Below the pieces are notes generated by a model, which was not told where the DNA came from, ran no database searches, and saw nothing but the letters and a program-made list of their open reading frames with translations. Source: Solirubrobacterales bacterium (GTDB lineage: Bacteria; Actinomycetota; Thermoleophilia; Solirubrobacterales; 70-9). From it: a stretch of 64,000 bases of DNA. The stretch covers positions 1 through 64,000 of the forward strand of contig JAOPZF010000120.1 of assembly GCA_025964255.1 (NCBI GenBank). The letters run 5' to 3'. Positions 9,806 to 19,306 of the stretch are shown here, piece by piece (within the stretch, counting starts at the first letter, position 1; each line of letters begins with the position of its first letter). A program made the position numbers and the translations under genes.

Positions 9806-12424
9806 TTACCCCAATTTCTCCTCGATCAAAGCCCGCGCCGCCCCCAGCGCGTCGTCGATCTTCGCCGGCTCGCGGCCGCCTGCCTGAGCCATGTCGTCGC
9901 GGCCGCCCCCGCCCCCGCCGACGACGCTCGCCGCGGTACGCACCAGCTCCGCCGCCGAGAGTCCCTTGGCGATCGCCCCGGGCGTCGCCAGCGTCACCAG
10001 CGCGACTTTGTCCTTGCCGCCGCCGGCCAGCACCTGGACGACGTCGCCGCCGAGCGTGGACTGGATCCGGTTGGCGACGTCGAGCAGCGACTTCTGGTCG
10101 GTGAGCTCGGTGGCGGCGACGAGCACCTGCACGCCTGCCAGTTCGTAGGCCTCGCCCGCCAGCCGTTTCGCTTCCTCGCCGAGCGCCTGGCGCTGCGCCT
10201 GCTCGCCCTGCGCGCCGGCCTCTTTCAGTCGCTCCGCCGCGCGCCGGGCGCCCGCGAGCGCGTCCTGCGGGTTGCCGAGCAGCTCGCCGGCCTCACGCAG
10301 TGCCGCGTCGCGGTCGCGGAAGAAGTCGATCCCGGCCGGGCCGGTGATCGCCTCGATGCGGCGCACGTTTGCGGCGCTCGAGCCCTCCCCGGTCACCTTG
10401 AAGATGCCGATCTCAGCGGTGTTGGCGACGTGCGTGCCGCCGCAGAGCTCGCGCGAGACGCCGTCGATCTCCACCACCCGCACCCACTCGCCGTATTTCT
10501 CACCGAACAGGGCCATCGCGCCGAGCGCTTCGGCCTCCGGGCGCTCCATTTCGAGCCAGCGGACCGGCGCGCTCGCCTTGATCCACTCGTTGACGCGGTC
10601 CTCGACGTCGCGCAGCTCCTCGGGGCTGAGCGACGCGCCGTGGGTGAAGTCGAAGCGTAGTTTGTCGGGACGGACCGCCGAGCCCGCCTGCCGGACGTGG
10701 GTGCCGAGTCGCTCCCTCAGCGCCGCGTGCAGGAGGTGGGTCGCGGTGTGGTTGCGCATGGTGGCGTGGCGCGTCTCGCGATCGACCACGGCCTCGACCT
10801 CGGCGCCCGCGGGGATCTCCTTCGCCTCGATCGCGACGACCTGGTCGCCGCCGACGCGGTAGACGTCGACCACCTCGGCCTCATCGCCGTCCCAGCGCAG
10901 CAGGCCCGAGTCGGCGACCTGGCCTCCACCCTCGGCGTAGAAGGGGCTCGTCTCCAGCTTCAGCAGCGCGCGCTCGCCCTGCGGCTCGATCGCCGCCACG
11001 CCGGTGGTCGCCCGCAGCGTTTCGTAGCCGACGAAGTTGCTCGGCGAGGTCGCCGCGGCGAATTTCTGGACCCGCTCGTGGGTGTCCTCGGAGCCGTGCG
11101 CGGTGGCGGCGCCGGTGCGGGCGCGCGTCCGCTGCTCCTCCATCAGCTCGACGAAGCCGTCGTCGTCGACCGCCAGGCCCTGCTCGGCGAGTAGCTCTTT
11201 GGTCAGGTCGTAAGGGAAGCCGTAGGTGTCGTGCAGTTTGAAGGCATCTTCCGCGTCGATCCAGGAGGTCTCGGACTCCTTCGCCTCGGCGATCAGCCGC
11301 TCCAGCAGCTGTTCGCCGCGCACCAGCGTGCGGCCGAAGCTCTCCTCCTCGTCGCCGACCCAGCGGGCGATGTTCTCTCGCTCGGCGGTCAGCCCCGGGT
11401 AGACCTCGCCCATCAGCTCGATCACGCGCTCGGCGAAGCGGCCGAGCCAGGGTGCCTCGAGGCCGAGCGTGTTGCCCTGCTGGATCGCCCGCCGCATGAT
11501 CCGGCGCAGGATGTAGCCGCGGTCCTCGTTCGAGGGGACGACGCCGTCGGCGATCAGGAAGGCGGCGCCACGCGAGTGGTCGGCGACGATCCGCATCGCC
11601 CTCGTCACCTCCGGCGACTCGTCGTAGGCGTGGCCGGAGAGCTCCTCGGCGAGCGCGATCAGCGGCCGCACGTGGTCGACGTCGTAGACCGAGGGGACGT
11701 CCTGGAGGATCGCCGCCATCCGGTCGAGGCCCATGCCGGTGTCGATGCTCCGCATCGGCAGCTCGGCGAGCGTGCCGTCCTCCTGCAGGTCGAAGGAGAT
11801 GAAGACGTGGTTCCAGAACTCGAGGAAGCGCTCGCCCTCGTCGCCGGGGCGTTCGTCGGCGGTGCCGAAGTCAAGGCCGCGGTCGATGTAGAGCTCCGAG
11901 CAAGGGCCGCACGGTCCGGTCGGCCCGCCCTGCCAGAAGTTGTCGCCGCGGCCCAGCGGGACGATCCGCTCGGCGGGGACGCCGGTCGCTTCCCAGATCT
12001 CGATCGCCTCGGTGTCGAGGCCGAGCCCGAGCTCCTCGTCGCCGGCGAAGACGGTCACCCAGATCTTCTCCGGATCCATGCCGAAGCCCTCGGTGGCGAG
12101 CTGCCAGCCCCAGGGGATCGACTCGGCCTTGAAGTAGTCCCCGAAGCTCCAGTTGCCGAGCATCTCGAAGAAGGTCATGTGGCGAGCGGTGTTGCCGACC
12201 TCCTCGATGTCGGTCGTGCGGAAGCATTTCTGCACGTCGGTGAGGCGCGGCGCGGGCGGCGTTTCCCGGCCGAGGAAATAGGGCTTGAAGGGCTGCATGC
12301 CGGCCGTCGTCAGCAACACGGTCGGGTCGAGCACGGAAGGCACGAGCGAGGCCGACGGCACGATCTTGTGCCCACGCTCCTCGAAGAACGCGAGGTACGT
12401 ATCGCGGATTTGTTGGGCCTTCAT
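9806..12424 (-). CDS. alaS: Alanyl-tRNA synthetase (872 aa; start trimmed from ORF call)
   Basis: MKAQQIRDTYLAFFEERGHKIVPSASLVP start; full class II AlaRS, HTATHLLHAALRERLG, CGGTHVANTAEIG. Confidence 0.96.
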   Translation of the reverse strand: MKAQQIRDTYLAFFEERGHKIVPSASLVPSVLDPTVLLTTAGMQPFKPYFLGRETPPAPRLTDVQKCFRTTDIEEVGNTARHMTFFEMLGNWSFGDYFKAESIPWGWQLATEGFGMDPEKIWVTVFAGDEELGLGLDTEAIEIWEATGVPAERIVPLGRGDNFWQGGPTGPCGPCSELYIDRGLDFGTADERPGDEGERFLEFWNHVFISFDLQEDGTLAELPMRSIDTGMGLDRMAAILQDVPSVYDVDHVRPLIALAEELSGHAYDESPEVTRAMRIVADHSRGAAFLIADGVVPSNEDRGYILRRIMRRAIQQGNTLGLEAPWLGRFAERVIELMGEVYPGLTAERENIARWVGDEEESFGRTLVRGEQLLERLIAEAKESETSWIDAEDAFKLHDTYGFPYDLTKELLAEQGLAVDDDGFVELMEEQRTRARTGAATAHGSEDTHERVQKFAAATSPSNFVGYETLRATTGVAAIEPQGERALLKLETSPFYAEGGGQVADSGLLRWDGDEAEVVDVYRVGGDQVVAIEAKEIPAGAEVEAVVDRETRHATMRNHTATHLLHAALRERLGTHVRQAGSAVRPDKLRFDFTHGASLSPEELRDVEDRVNEWIKASAPVRWLEMERPEAEALGAMALFGEKYGEWVRVVEIDGVSRELCGGTHVANTAEIGIFKVTGEGSSAANVRRIEAITGPAGIDFFRDRDAALREAGELLGNPQDALAGARRAAERLKEAGAQGEQAQRQALGEEAKRLAGEAYELAGVQVLVAATELTDQKSLLDVANRIQSTLGGDVVQVLAGGGKDKVALVTLATPGAIAKGLSAAELVRTAASVVGGGGGGRDDMAQAGGREPAKIDDALGAARALIEEKLG

Positions 12425-12534
12425 GAGGGAGAGCCTACGGTTTGCTGACAGTTCGTGTATCGGATGTTGCGGGCTGGATCGTAGGCGGGCGGCGGGACGG
12501 TGCCGCGCTGGTCGGTCGGGGCGCGGGCGGCGGG

Positions 12535-14037
12535 CTAGGCGGCGGAAGTGATCGTGCCGTGGCCGACGATCGTCTCGCCGTCCATCAGCACCGCGGTCTG
12601 GCCCGGGGCGGCGGCGTCGAACGGCTCGGCGAGCTGCAGCTCGAGCGCCTTGTGGCGGCCCGGCGCGGCGGCGCCGAGCGTCGCGGGCAGCGTCGCCGAG
12701 TGGTAGCGCAGGCGGACGTTGTCGACCCGGGCGCCGTCGCGGTGGAGGACCGCGTCGCGGACACTGACGCGGCGCGTTTCGATGTCCTCGCGGGTGCCGA
12801 CCGTGACCGTGTTGGTTGCGGCGTCGGTGGCGACGACGTACCCAGGCTCGTTCAGCGAGACGCCGATGCCGCGGCGCTGGCCGACGGTGAAGTTGTGGTG
12901 GCCGCGATGACGGCCGAGATTGCGTCCCGCACGATCGACGACGGCACCCTCGCGGTCGACGAGGTTGCCGTGGCGCCGCAGGAAGCCCTGCTTGCCCTGG
13001 CCGGCGAGGAAGCAGAGGTCCTGCGACTCGGGCTTCTTCGCCACCGCGAGCCCGTGTCGCGTCGCCACCGCGCGCACTTCGTCCTTGGTCATGTCGGTGA
13101 GCGGGAAGCCCAGCCTCCCGAGCAGTTCCGGCGGCAACGCGGCGAGCATGTAGCTCTGATCCTTGGCCGCGTCGACACCGGCCGCGAGCAGCGGCCCTTG
13201 CTCGTCCTCGACGATCCGCGCGTAGTGCCCGGTGAGCAGCCGTGTCGCCCCCAACCGCTCCGCCAGGTCGAGCATCGCCGCGAGCCGCACTTCGCCGTTG
13301 CAGAGGATGCACGGGTTCGGCGTCTGCCCTTCGGCGTAGCCGGTGACGAACCGATCGACGACGCGTCGCCGGAAGTCGGCCTCGAGGTCGAGGGTGAAGT
13401 GCGGGATGTCGAGTGAGTGCGCCACCGCCCGTGCCCCCAGCACCGCCTCCGGCGAGCAGCAAGCCTTGGTCCCGTCGGTCTCGGGATCGGCCCAGAGCTT
13501 CACCGTGATCGCGATGACCTCGACGCCGCGCTCGCGTTCCAGGAGAGCCGCCACGGCCGAGTCGACGCCGCCGGAGACGGCCACGGCGACGCGCTCGGGT
13601 CCCAGATCAAGCGTGCCGTCTGCATTTGGGGGCGGTATGCGCCCCGAAACGCAGACGCTCGGGTCCAGCGGCAGGTTTGACGCCGCCGCGGCGCTCAGTG
13701 CGCGATGGAGCGCATCGGTCGCGAGTTGGGCGGCGTGCCGCTTGGACGAGACGAGGCCGTCTAGGAGGGCTTCGGTGTCGTCGATCGACGTCGCGGCCGC
13801 CTCAAGGACGGTGGCGCCCTCGATGGTCTCGGCCAGGGCCGCCGTGGCGGCGCGAGTGGCGCCACAGCCCTCGGTGTCGAAGGTGACCGAGGCGATCCGG
13901 CCGCCGCTCACGGTGAGGGAGAGACGGGAGACGTCGCCGCAGGCCGCGCCTCCGGCTGCACCGGTGAAGGCGTCGTCGGGCACCGGGCCGCGATGCGACT
14001 CATCGTGAAGGAAGTGGTCGAAGAGCTCCCGATCCAT
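12535..14037 (-). CDS. mnmA: Fusion protein: N-terminal IscU/NifU-like scaffold domain + tRNA 2-thiouridylase MnmA (500 aa)
   Basis: MDRELFDHFLHDESHRG...GGAACGDVSRLSLTVSGGRIASVTFDTEGCGATRAATAALAETIEGAT (IscU-like), then VAVAVSGGVDSAVAALLLE-type PP-loop, NPCILCNGEVR, ESQDLCFLAGQGKQGFLRRH, GQRRGIGVS (MnmA). Confidence 0.88.
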   Translation of the reverse strand: MDRELFDHFLHDESHRGPVPDDAFTGAAGGAACGDVSRLSLTVSGGRIASVTFDTEGCGATRAATAALAETIEGATVLEAAATSIDDTEALLDGLVSSKRHAAQLATDALHRALSAAAASNLPLDPSVCVSGRIPPPNADGTLDLGPERVAVAVSGGVDSAVAALLERERGVEVIAITVKLWADPETDGTKACCSPEAVLGARAVAHSLDIPHFTLDLEADFRRRVVDRFVTGYAEGQTPNPCILCNGEVRLAAMLDLAERLGATRLLTGHYARIVEDEQGPLLAAGVDAAKDQSYMLAALPPELLGRLGFPLTDMTKDEVRAVATRHGLAVAKKPESQDLCFLAGQGKQGFLRRHGNLVDREGAVVDRAGRNLGRHRGHHNFTVGQRRGIGVSLNEPGYVVATDAATNTVTVGTREDIETRRVSVRDAVLHRDGARVDNVRLRYHSATLPATLGAAAPGRHKALELQLAEPFDAAAPGQTAVLMDGETIVGHGTITSAA

Positions 14038-15106
14038 TGGGTGAAGGGTACGGAGTGAGGATGCGCCGCAGGTCGGAGGCGACTTCTTGGGGCGTATCGC
14101 GGATGTGATCCCAGGTGATGCGGGCGATGGTGAAGCCTTCGGCGGTGAGGATCCGGTCGCCTTCGCGGTCGTCGTGGAAGGCCTTGGTCGTCTTGTGGGC
14201 GGCTCCTCCGTCGAGCTCGATCGCCACCCGCCGGTCTTCCCATAGACAGTCGATCTCATAGAAGCGACCGCGAACGGCAAGGTGGGCGTTCATCCGCGGC
14301 CGCGGGAGCCCGAAGCGATCGATCAGAGCCAGAAATGCCTCCTCGAGATCGTTGCGCGTGATCCCGACCGGCAGCTCCTTGCGCTCCGCCAGCCGGGCCA
14401 GCACAAGAGACCCCTTGCGCCCCGGATAACGCTCCAGCAGATGAGGCACCGAGAGTCGGCCGCGGAAGCCCCGGAACTCCATCTCGTTCCAGGCTCGCTC
14501 GACTTCCCGCTCCGAGCGGGTCGCCGCGAGGTCGAACATCGTCCGCGGCACCGACGTCACCGGTATCCCCCGCACCCGCACCACTTCATCCCTGAGCAGA
14601 GTTCCACGGTGAGCGACGATCCCTTTCTTGGTCTTCTTCGACCCCGGGCAGGTCACTTCGGGTTCGATGCGACTCCGGGGGTGCAGCCCCCATAACTGCC
14701 CCGCCGAGCGATGGCTAAGCACCGCGTGCGGTCCCTGGGCCAGCACCGCCGCCATCCAGCGCGACTCGACCGTCGTCGCTCGATGTCCCACGGCGTAGAC
14801 ACCTCGATGCAGACGGTTGAGGCCACCGCGCGCGATCCGCGTCTTGATCATTTTCTCGGACAAGCCCAGCTCCTGGAGCTGCCACCGTCCCACCACCCCG
14901 TGCTGCCGGCCCGCCAGCCACGCGACCTTCCGGTCAAGGGTCTCCGTGTTTAGTTCTGGTCCCTGAGGGACCAAAAGTCGACGGGCGTCTTGGCGGGGAC
15001 ATGCCATGACGCCGATGCTGCCGGGGAAATGCGCACGGGTGGTGCGCACTTTGTAAGAAAAGGGGCACCAGCCCGCCGGTACCGCCTCTAGCTTTGATCC
15101 CTTCAA
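14000..15106 (-). CDS. AbiEi-antitoxin-like N-terminal domain + DUF559 (Vsr-like nuclease fold) protein; true start may be internal
   Basis: AWLAGRQHGVVGRWQLQELGLSEKMIKTRIARGGLNRLHRGVYAVG (AbiEi-type wHTH); YEIDCLWEDRRVAIELDGGAAHKTTKAFHDDREGDRILTAEGFTIARITWDHI (DUF559). Confidence 0.8.
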   Translation of the reverse strand: MKGSKLEAVPAGWCPFSYKVRTTRAHFPGSIGVMACPRQDARRLLVPQGPELNTETLDRKVAWLAGRQHGVVGRWQLQELGLSEKMIKTRIARGGLNRLHRGVYAVGHRATTVESRWMAAVLAQGPHAVLSHRSAGQLWGLHPRSRIEPEVTCPGSKKTKKGIVAHRGTLLRDEVVRVRGIPVTSVPRTMFDLAATRSEREVERAWNEMEFRGFRGRLSVPHLLERYPGRKGSLVLARLAERKELPVGITRNDLEEAFLALIDRFGLPRPRMNAHLAVRGRFYEIDCLWEDRRVAIELDGGAAHKTTKAFHDDREGDRILTAEGFTIARITWDHIRDTPQEVASDLRRILTPYPSPNGSGALRPLPSR

Positions 15107-15252
15107 AAGAAGGTGGGTGCCTACTCAGAATCCCAAGGGGTCCCAAGAAATCGGCTCCCGAGCCGTTTGTGTTGGGTCAAACGGTGAGGCGGCTCTCGTA
15201 CGGGCTCGAGCCTTCGCAAACCGTAGCACCGGAGGACCGCTGCGAAGCAGTC

Positions 15253-15549
15253 TCAGTAGTCGGGGACATCAAGGTTGCTGAGATGCATCTCAGCCTCGCT
15301 CCAGCGATCACCGGGGACGCAGAGGGAGATGTCACCGTGGCCGTAGCGGTCGAGGGGCCAGTCGGCGGTCAGCACGGCTTCGATGCCGGCCTCGGTCAGG
15401 GCCTGGTGCCATGCGCGCGCGGTCCGCACGTCGGCGAAGTCCCGGACGACCTCCCAGCGCTCGTAGAGCGGATCATCGACGTAGACCGGAGTCTGGCCGG
15501 GCCCGCGCCCAGCGGTCCATCTGCGGGGTAACCAGTCCCGCAGCGCCAT
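15253..15549 (-). CDS. Small conserved hypothetical protein (98 aa)
   Basis: Intact ORF abutting aspS on the same strand. Confidence 0.6.
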   Translation of the reverse strand: MALRDWLPRRWTAGRGPGQTPVYVDDPLYERWEVVRDFADVRTARAWHQALTEAGIEAVLTADWPLDRYGHGDISLCVPGDRWSEAEMHLSNLDVPDY

Positions 15550-15550
15550 C

Positions 15551-17383
15551 TCAGTGCCCGGCTTTGCCTGGTTTGTGGATGGCGACGCCGACCTCGCGCA
15601 GCTGGACCGCGTCGACCGGGGCCGGCGCGCCCGTCAGCAGGTCGAAGCCGGAGGCCGTCTTCGGGAAGGCGATCACGTCGCGGATCGTGTCCGCGTCGGC
15701 GAGACGCTGGACGAAGCGGTCGATGCCATAGGCGATTCCACCGTGCGGCGGCGCGCCGTAACGCAGCGCTTCGAGCAGGAAGCCGAAGCGCGCCTCGGCG
15801 ATCTCGGGCGCGATCCCGAGCACGTCGAAGACCTGCCCCTGCACCTTGGCGTCGTGGATACGGATCGAGCCGCCGCCGATCTCCTGTCCGTTCCAGACCA
15901 CGTCGTAGGCCTTCGACAACGCTGCGCCCGGATCGCTCGGATCGAGCTCGCCCACCGGTGAGGTGAACGGGTGGTGCATCGCGTCCCAGCGCTTCTCGGC
16001 CTCGCCGTAGAGGAAGAGCGGGAAGTCGACGATCCAGACGAGCCGGTCCTCGTTCTCGTCGATCAGGCCGAAACGCTCGCCGAGGTCGAGGCGCATCTGC
16101 CCGAGCACCGCGTCGGTGACCGGGCGCTTGTCGGCGACGAGCAGCAGCAGGTCGCCCTCCTCGGCCCCGAGCAGGCGGTTCAGCTCCGCCAGCTCGGCGT
16201 CGCTGAGGAACTTCGCCGTCGGCGAGCGCCAGCCGTCGCCCTCGCGGAACGCCCAGACGAGACCCTTGGCGCCGAGCTCCTGGGCCCGCGAGATGAAGCC
16301 GTCGAGCTCTTTGCGCGGCACCTCGCGCTTGCCGGCGTTGATCCCGCGGATCGAGCCGCCGCCCTCGAGCACCGACTTGAAGACTTTGAACTCCGTGCCC
16401 TGCAGCGCCGAGCCGAGGTCGACCAGCTCGAGGCCGAAACGCAGGTCCGGGCGGTCGGTGCCGAAGCGCTCCATCGCCTCCGCGTAGGCCATCCGCTCCA
16501 TCGGCACCGTCACCTCGGGACCGCCCACGGCGCCGAAGACGTGCGCCAGCAGCCGTTCGTTCACCTCGAGCACGTCGTCGACCCCGACGAACGACATCTC
16601 GACGTCGAGCTGGGTGAACTCCGGCTGGCGGTCGGCGCGCGTCGACTCGTCGCGGAAGCAGCGGGCGATCTGGAAGTAGCGCTCGAACCCGCTCACCATC
16701 AGCAGCTGCTTGTAGAGCTGCGGGGACTGCGGCAGCGCGTAGAAGGAGCCCTGCTGCTGGCGGCTGGGGACGAGGAAGTCGCGCGCGCCCTCCGGGGTCG
16801 AGCGGGTCAGCACCGGCGTTTCGACGTCGACGAAGCCCTCGGCGCCGAGGAACTCGCGCATCGCGCTGGTCACCCGATGGCGGAGCAGGAGCGCCTCGCG
16901 CATCGGCGCCCGACGCAGGTCGAGATAGCGGTAGCGCAGGCGCGTGTCCTCGCCGACGTCGTCGGCGTAGCCCTCGATCTGGAAGGGCGGCGTCTCCGAG
17001 TCGGCGAGCAGGTCGGCGGCCGCGATGGCGACCTCGACCTCACCGGTCGGCAGCGCCGGGTTGATCGTCTCGGCGTCGCGCCGTACGACCTTGCCGGAGA
17101 CGCTGAGCACGTCCTCGGCGCGCAGTCGGTGGGCGAGCTCGAAGGCCGGGCCGGAGGTGTCGGGGTGGAAGACGAGCTGGACGATCCCGGTGCGGTCGCG
17201 CAGGTCGATGAAGATCAGGCCGCCGTGGTCGCGCCGGCGGTTGACCCAGCCCGCGACCCGCACGTCGTCGTCGACCCGGTCGGTGAGGACCCGGCCGCAC
17301 CAGGTGTCGCGGTAGCCATTCGCGCTCGGCTCCGGCAGATCGCCCAGCGTCCGCTCCGCCCCAGCCTGCTCCGCCGAACTCAT
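15551..17383 (-). CDS. aspS: Aspartyl-tRNA synthetase
   Basis: RDTWCGRVLTDRVDDDVRVAGWVNRRRDHGGLIFIDLRDRTG; FRDESTRADRQPEFTQLDVEMSF; GIAYGIDR. Confidence 0.96.
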   Translation of the reverse strand: MSSAEQAGAERTLGDLPEPSANGYRDTWCGRVLTDRVDDDVRVAGWVNRRRDHGGLIFIDLRDRTGIVQLVFHPDTSGPAFELAHRLRAEDVLSVSGKVVRRDAETINPALPTGEVEVAIAAADLLADSETPPFQIEGYADDVGEDTRLRYRYLDLRRAPMREALLLRHRVTSAMREFLGAEGFVDVETPVLTRSTPEGARDFLVPSRQQQGSFYALPQSPQLYKQLLMVSGFERYFQIARCFRDESTRADRQPEFTQLDVEMSFVGVDDVLEVNERLLAHVFGAVGGPEVTVPMERMAYAEAMERFGTDRPDLRFGLELVDLGSALQGTEFKVFKSVLEGGGSIRGINAGKREVPRKELDGFISRAQELGAKGLVWAFREGDGWRSPTAKFLSDAELAELNRLLGAEEGDLLLLVADKRPVTDAVLGQMRLDLGERFGLIDENEDRLVWIVDFPLFLYGEAEKRWDAMHHPFTSPVGELDPSDPGAALSKAYDVVWNGQEIGGGSIRIHDAKVQGQVFDVLGIAPEIAEARFGFLLEALRYGAPPHGGIAYGIDRFVQRLADADTIRDVIAFPKTASGFDLLTGAPAPVDAVQLREVGVAIHKPGKAGH

Positions 17384-18624
17384 CCTTCGCCTCCAGTCAT
17401 CTCGCCGAGAAGATTGCCCGTGTCGGCGGCCCGCTGCTCGCCGCTCGTCATGTCGCGCAGCTGCGCGGTGCCGTCGGCCTCGAGGATCAGCACCTGCGCT
17501 GCGCCGAGCCGGTCGGCGTGTTTCAGCTGGCCCTTGAGGCCGCGCCCGCCGAGGTCCATCTCCGCCGAGAAGCCGGCGTTCCGCAGCTCGGTGACCAGCG
17601 CCATCGCCCGCCCGCGCTGCTCCTGGTCGGCGATCGCGACGAAGGCGTCGCGGCCGATCGCGGGCTCCTCCTCGTCGAGCGCCAAGAGGATCCGCTCCAT
17701 CCCCGCCGCCCAGCCGACCGCCGGGGTGGCCGGCCCGCCGAGCTGCTCGATCAGCCCGTCGTAGCGCCCGCCGCCGCCGATCTCCGAAACCGAGCCGAGC
17801 GCGTCGCAGACGAAGCTGAAGATGGTGCGGGTGTAGTAGTCGATCCCGCGCACGAGGGTCGCGTCGAGCTCGTAGTCGATCCCGGCCGCGTCGAGCAGCG
17901 AGCGGACCTCGGCGAAGTGCTCGGCGTCTTCCTCCGACAGCGCCTCGAGGATCGTCGGCGCGCTCGCCATCACGCCCTTGACGCCCTCGTCGTCGGAGTC
18001 GAAGGCGCGCAGCGGGTTGATGTCGATGCGCTCGCGCACGTCCGCGGTGAGGTCGCCCTCGTGCGTGTGCAGGTGCGCCTTCAGCTCCTCCAGGTAGGCG
18101 GCGCGGGCCCCCAGCGAGCCGAGGCTTCCCAGCCGCAGCACCACCCCGGGCACACCGAGCTCCCCGAGCAGGTCGCTCAGCAGCATGATCACCTCGGCGT
18201 CGGCGAGCGGCGAGGCGGTCCCGATCGCCTCGATCCCGAGCTGGTGGAACTGGCGGTAACGCCCCGCCTGCGGACGCTCGTGGCGGAAGAACGGCCCGTA
18301 GTAGGAGAGCTTCACCGGCTGCGCCAGTTTGTGCATCCCGTGCTCGAGGTAGGCGCGGCAGATCGGCGCCGTCCCCTCCGGACGCAGGGTCAGGCTGCGT
18401 TCCCCTTTGTCCTCGAAGGTGAACATCTCCTTGCGGACGATGTCGGTCGATTTGCCGACCCCGCGTTCGAAGAGGTCGGTGTGCTCGAAGGTCGGGGTCT
18501 GGATCGTCTCGTAGCCGGCCCGCTCGAAGATCCCCGCCGCGACGGCCTGGATGTGGGCCCGCGCGCGCATCGGCGCGGGGAGCACGTCGAAGGTGCCGCG
18601 GGGTGCCTGGAACTTTGCTGCCAT
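17380..18624 (-). CDS. hisS: Histidyl-tRNA synthetase
   Basis: PRGTFDVLP, LTLRPEGTAPICRAYLEHG, RHERPQAGRYRQFHQLG, TLVRGIDYYTRTIFSF. Confidence 0.95.
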   Translation of the reverse strand: MAAKFQAPRGTFDVLPAPMRARAHIQAVAAGIFERAGYETIQTPTFEHTDLFERGVGKSTDIVRKEMFTFEDKGERSLTLRPEGTAPICRAYLEHGMHKLAQPVKLSYYGPFFRHERPQAGRYRQFHQLGIEAIGTASPLADAEVIMLLSDLLGELGVPGVVLRLGSLGSLGARAAYLEELKAHLHTHEGDLTADVRERIDINPLRAFDSDDEGVKGVMASAPTILEALSEEDAEHFAEVRSLLDAAGIDYELDATLVRGIDYYTRTIFSFVCDALGSVSEIGGGGRYDGLIEQLGGPATPAVGWAAGMERILLALDEEEPAIGRDAFVAIADQEQRGRAMALVTELRNAGFSAEMDLGGRGLKGQLKHADRLGAAQVLILEADGTAQLRDMTSGEQRAADTGNLLGEMTGGEG

Positions 18625-18660
18625 CTCGCTGGCGACCTTAGCTTGCGCGGGCGGCTCGGC

Positions 18661-19305
18661 TCAGGGAGCCGTGGCCTGAAGGAACGGATTCGTCGCCCGC
18701 TCGGCACCGAGCGTCGTGATCCCCATATGACCGGGATGGACGACGGTCGTGTCCGCGTGCGAGTCGAGCAGCGTTGCGATCGAGCCGGCGAGGGTCGGCC
18801 AGTCGCCGCCGGGCAGGTCGACGCGGCCGACCGAGCCCTGGAAGAGGACGTCGCCGGAGAAGATCGCGTCCTCCCCGCGGACCGAATAGGTGACGTGACC
18901 AGGGCTGTGACCCGGGGTGAAGATGACGTCCAGCGCCAGCCCGGCGAGCTCCAGCGTCTCGCCGCCGGCGACGGTCTCCTCGGCGTCCCAGCTCTCGTAC
19001 GGGCCGAAGCCCTCGAAGGGGACGAAGGACATGATGTCGGCGAGCACCGCTTTCTCCAGCACCGGCACGTAGACGGGCGCGCCGGTCGCGCGGGCGAGCG
19101 GCGCCACGGCACCGACGTGGTCGAAGTGCGTGTGGGTGAGGAGGATCGCGTCGACCTCGGCACCCGTCGCCTCGATCGCCGCGAGCAGCCGCTCGGGCTC
19201 CTCGCCGGGATCGACGACGACCAGCTTGTCGCCGCCCTCGGGCCGGACCAGGAAAGCGTTCTCGGCGATCGGCCCGACCGTCAGCATCTCGACGTCGAGC
19301 GCCAA
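18661..19305 (-). CDS. MBL-fold metallo-hydrolase (glyoxalase II-like)
   Basis: LTHTHFDHVGAV, TPGHSPGHV, FSGDVLFQGSVGR motifs. Confidence 0.9.
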   Translation of the reverse strand: MALDVEMLTVGPIAENAFLVRPEGGDKLVVVDPGEEPERLLAAIEATGAEVDAILLTHTHFDHVGAVAPLARATGAPVYVPVLEKAVLADIMSFVPFEGFGPYESWDAEETVAGGETLELAGLALDVIFTPGHSPGHVTYSVRGEDAIFSGDVLFQGSVGRVDLPGGDWPTLAGSIATLLDSHADTTVVHPGHMGITTLGAERATNPFLQATAP

Positions 19306-19306
19306 G

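Noticed and set aside
12425-13462. Upstream extension of the 1218-aa alaS ORF (Arg-rich protein)
   Set aside because: Out-of-frame overlap of mnmA on the same strand; AlaRS starts at MKAQQIRD (12424).
14038-14280. N-terminal extension of the MnmA fusion ORF
   Set aside because: Runs in another frame through the DUF559 gene; IscU-like domain begins at 14037.
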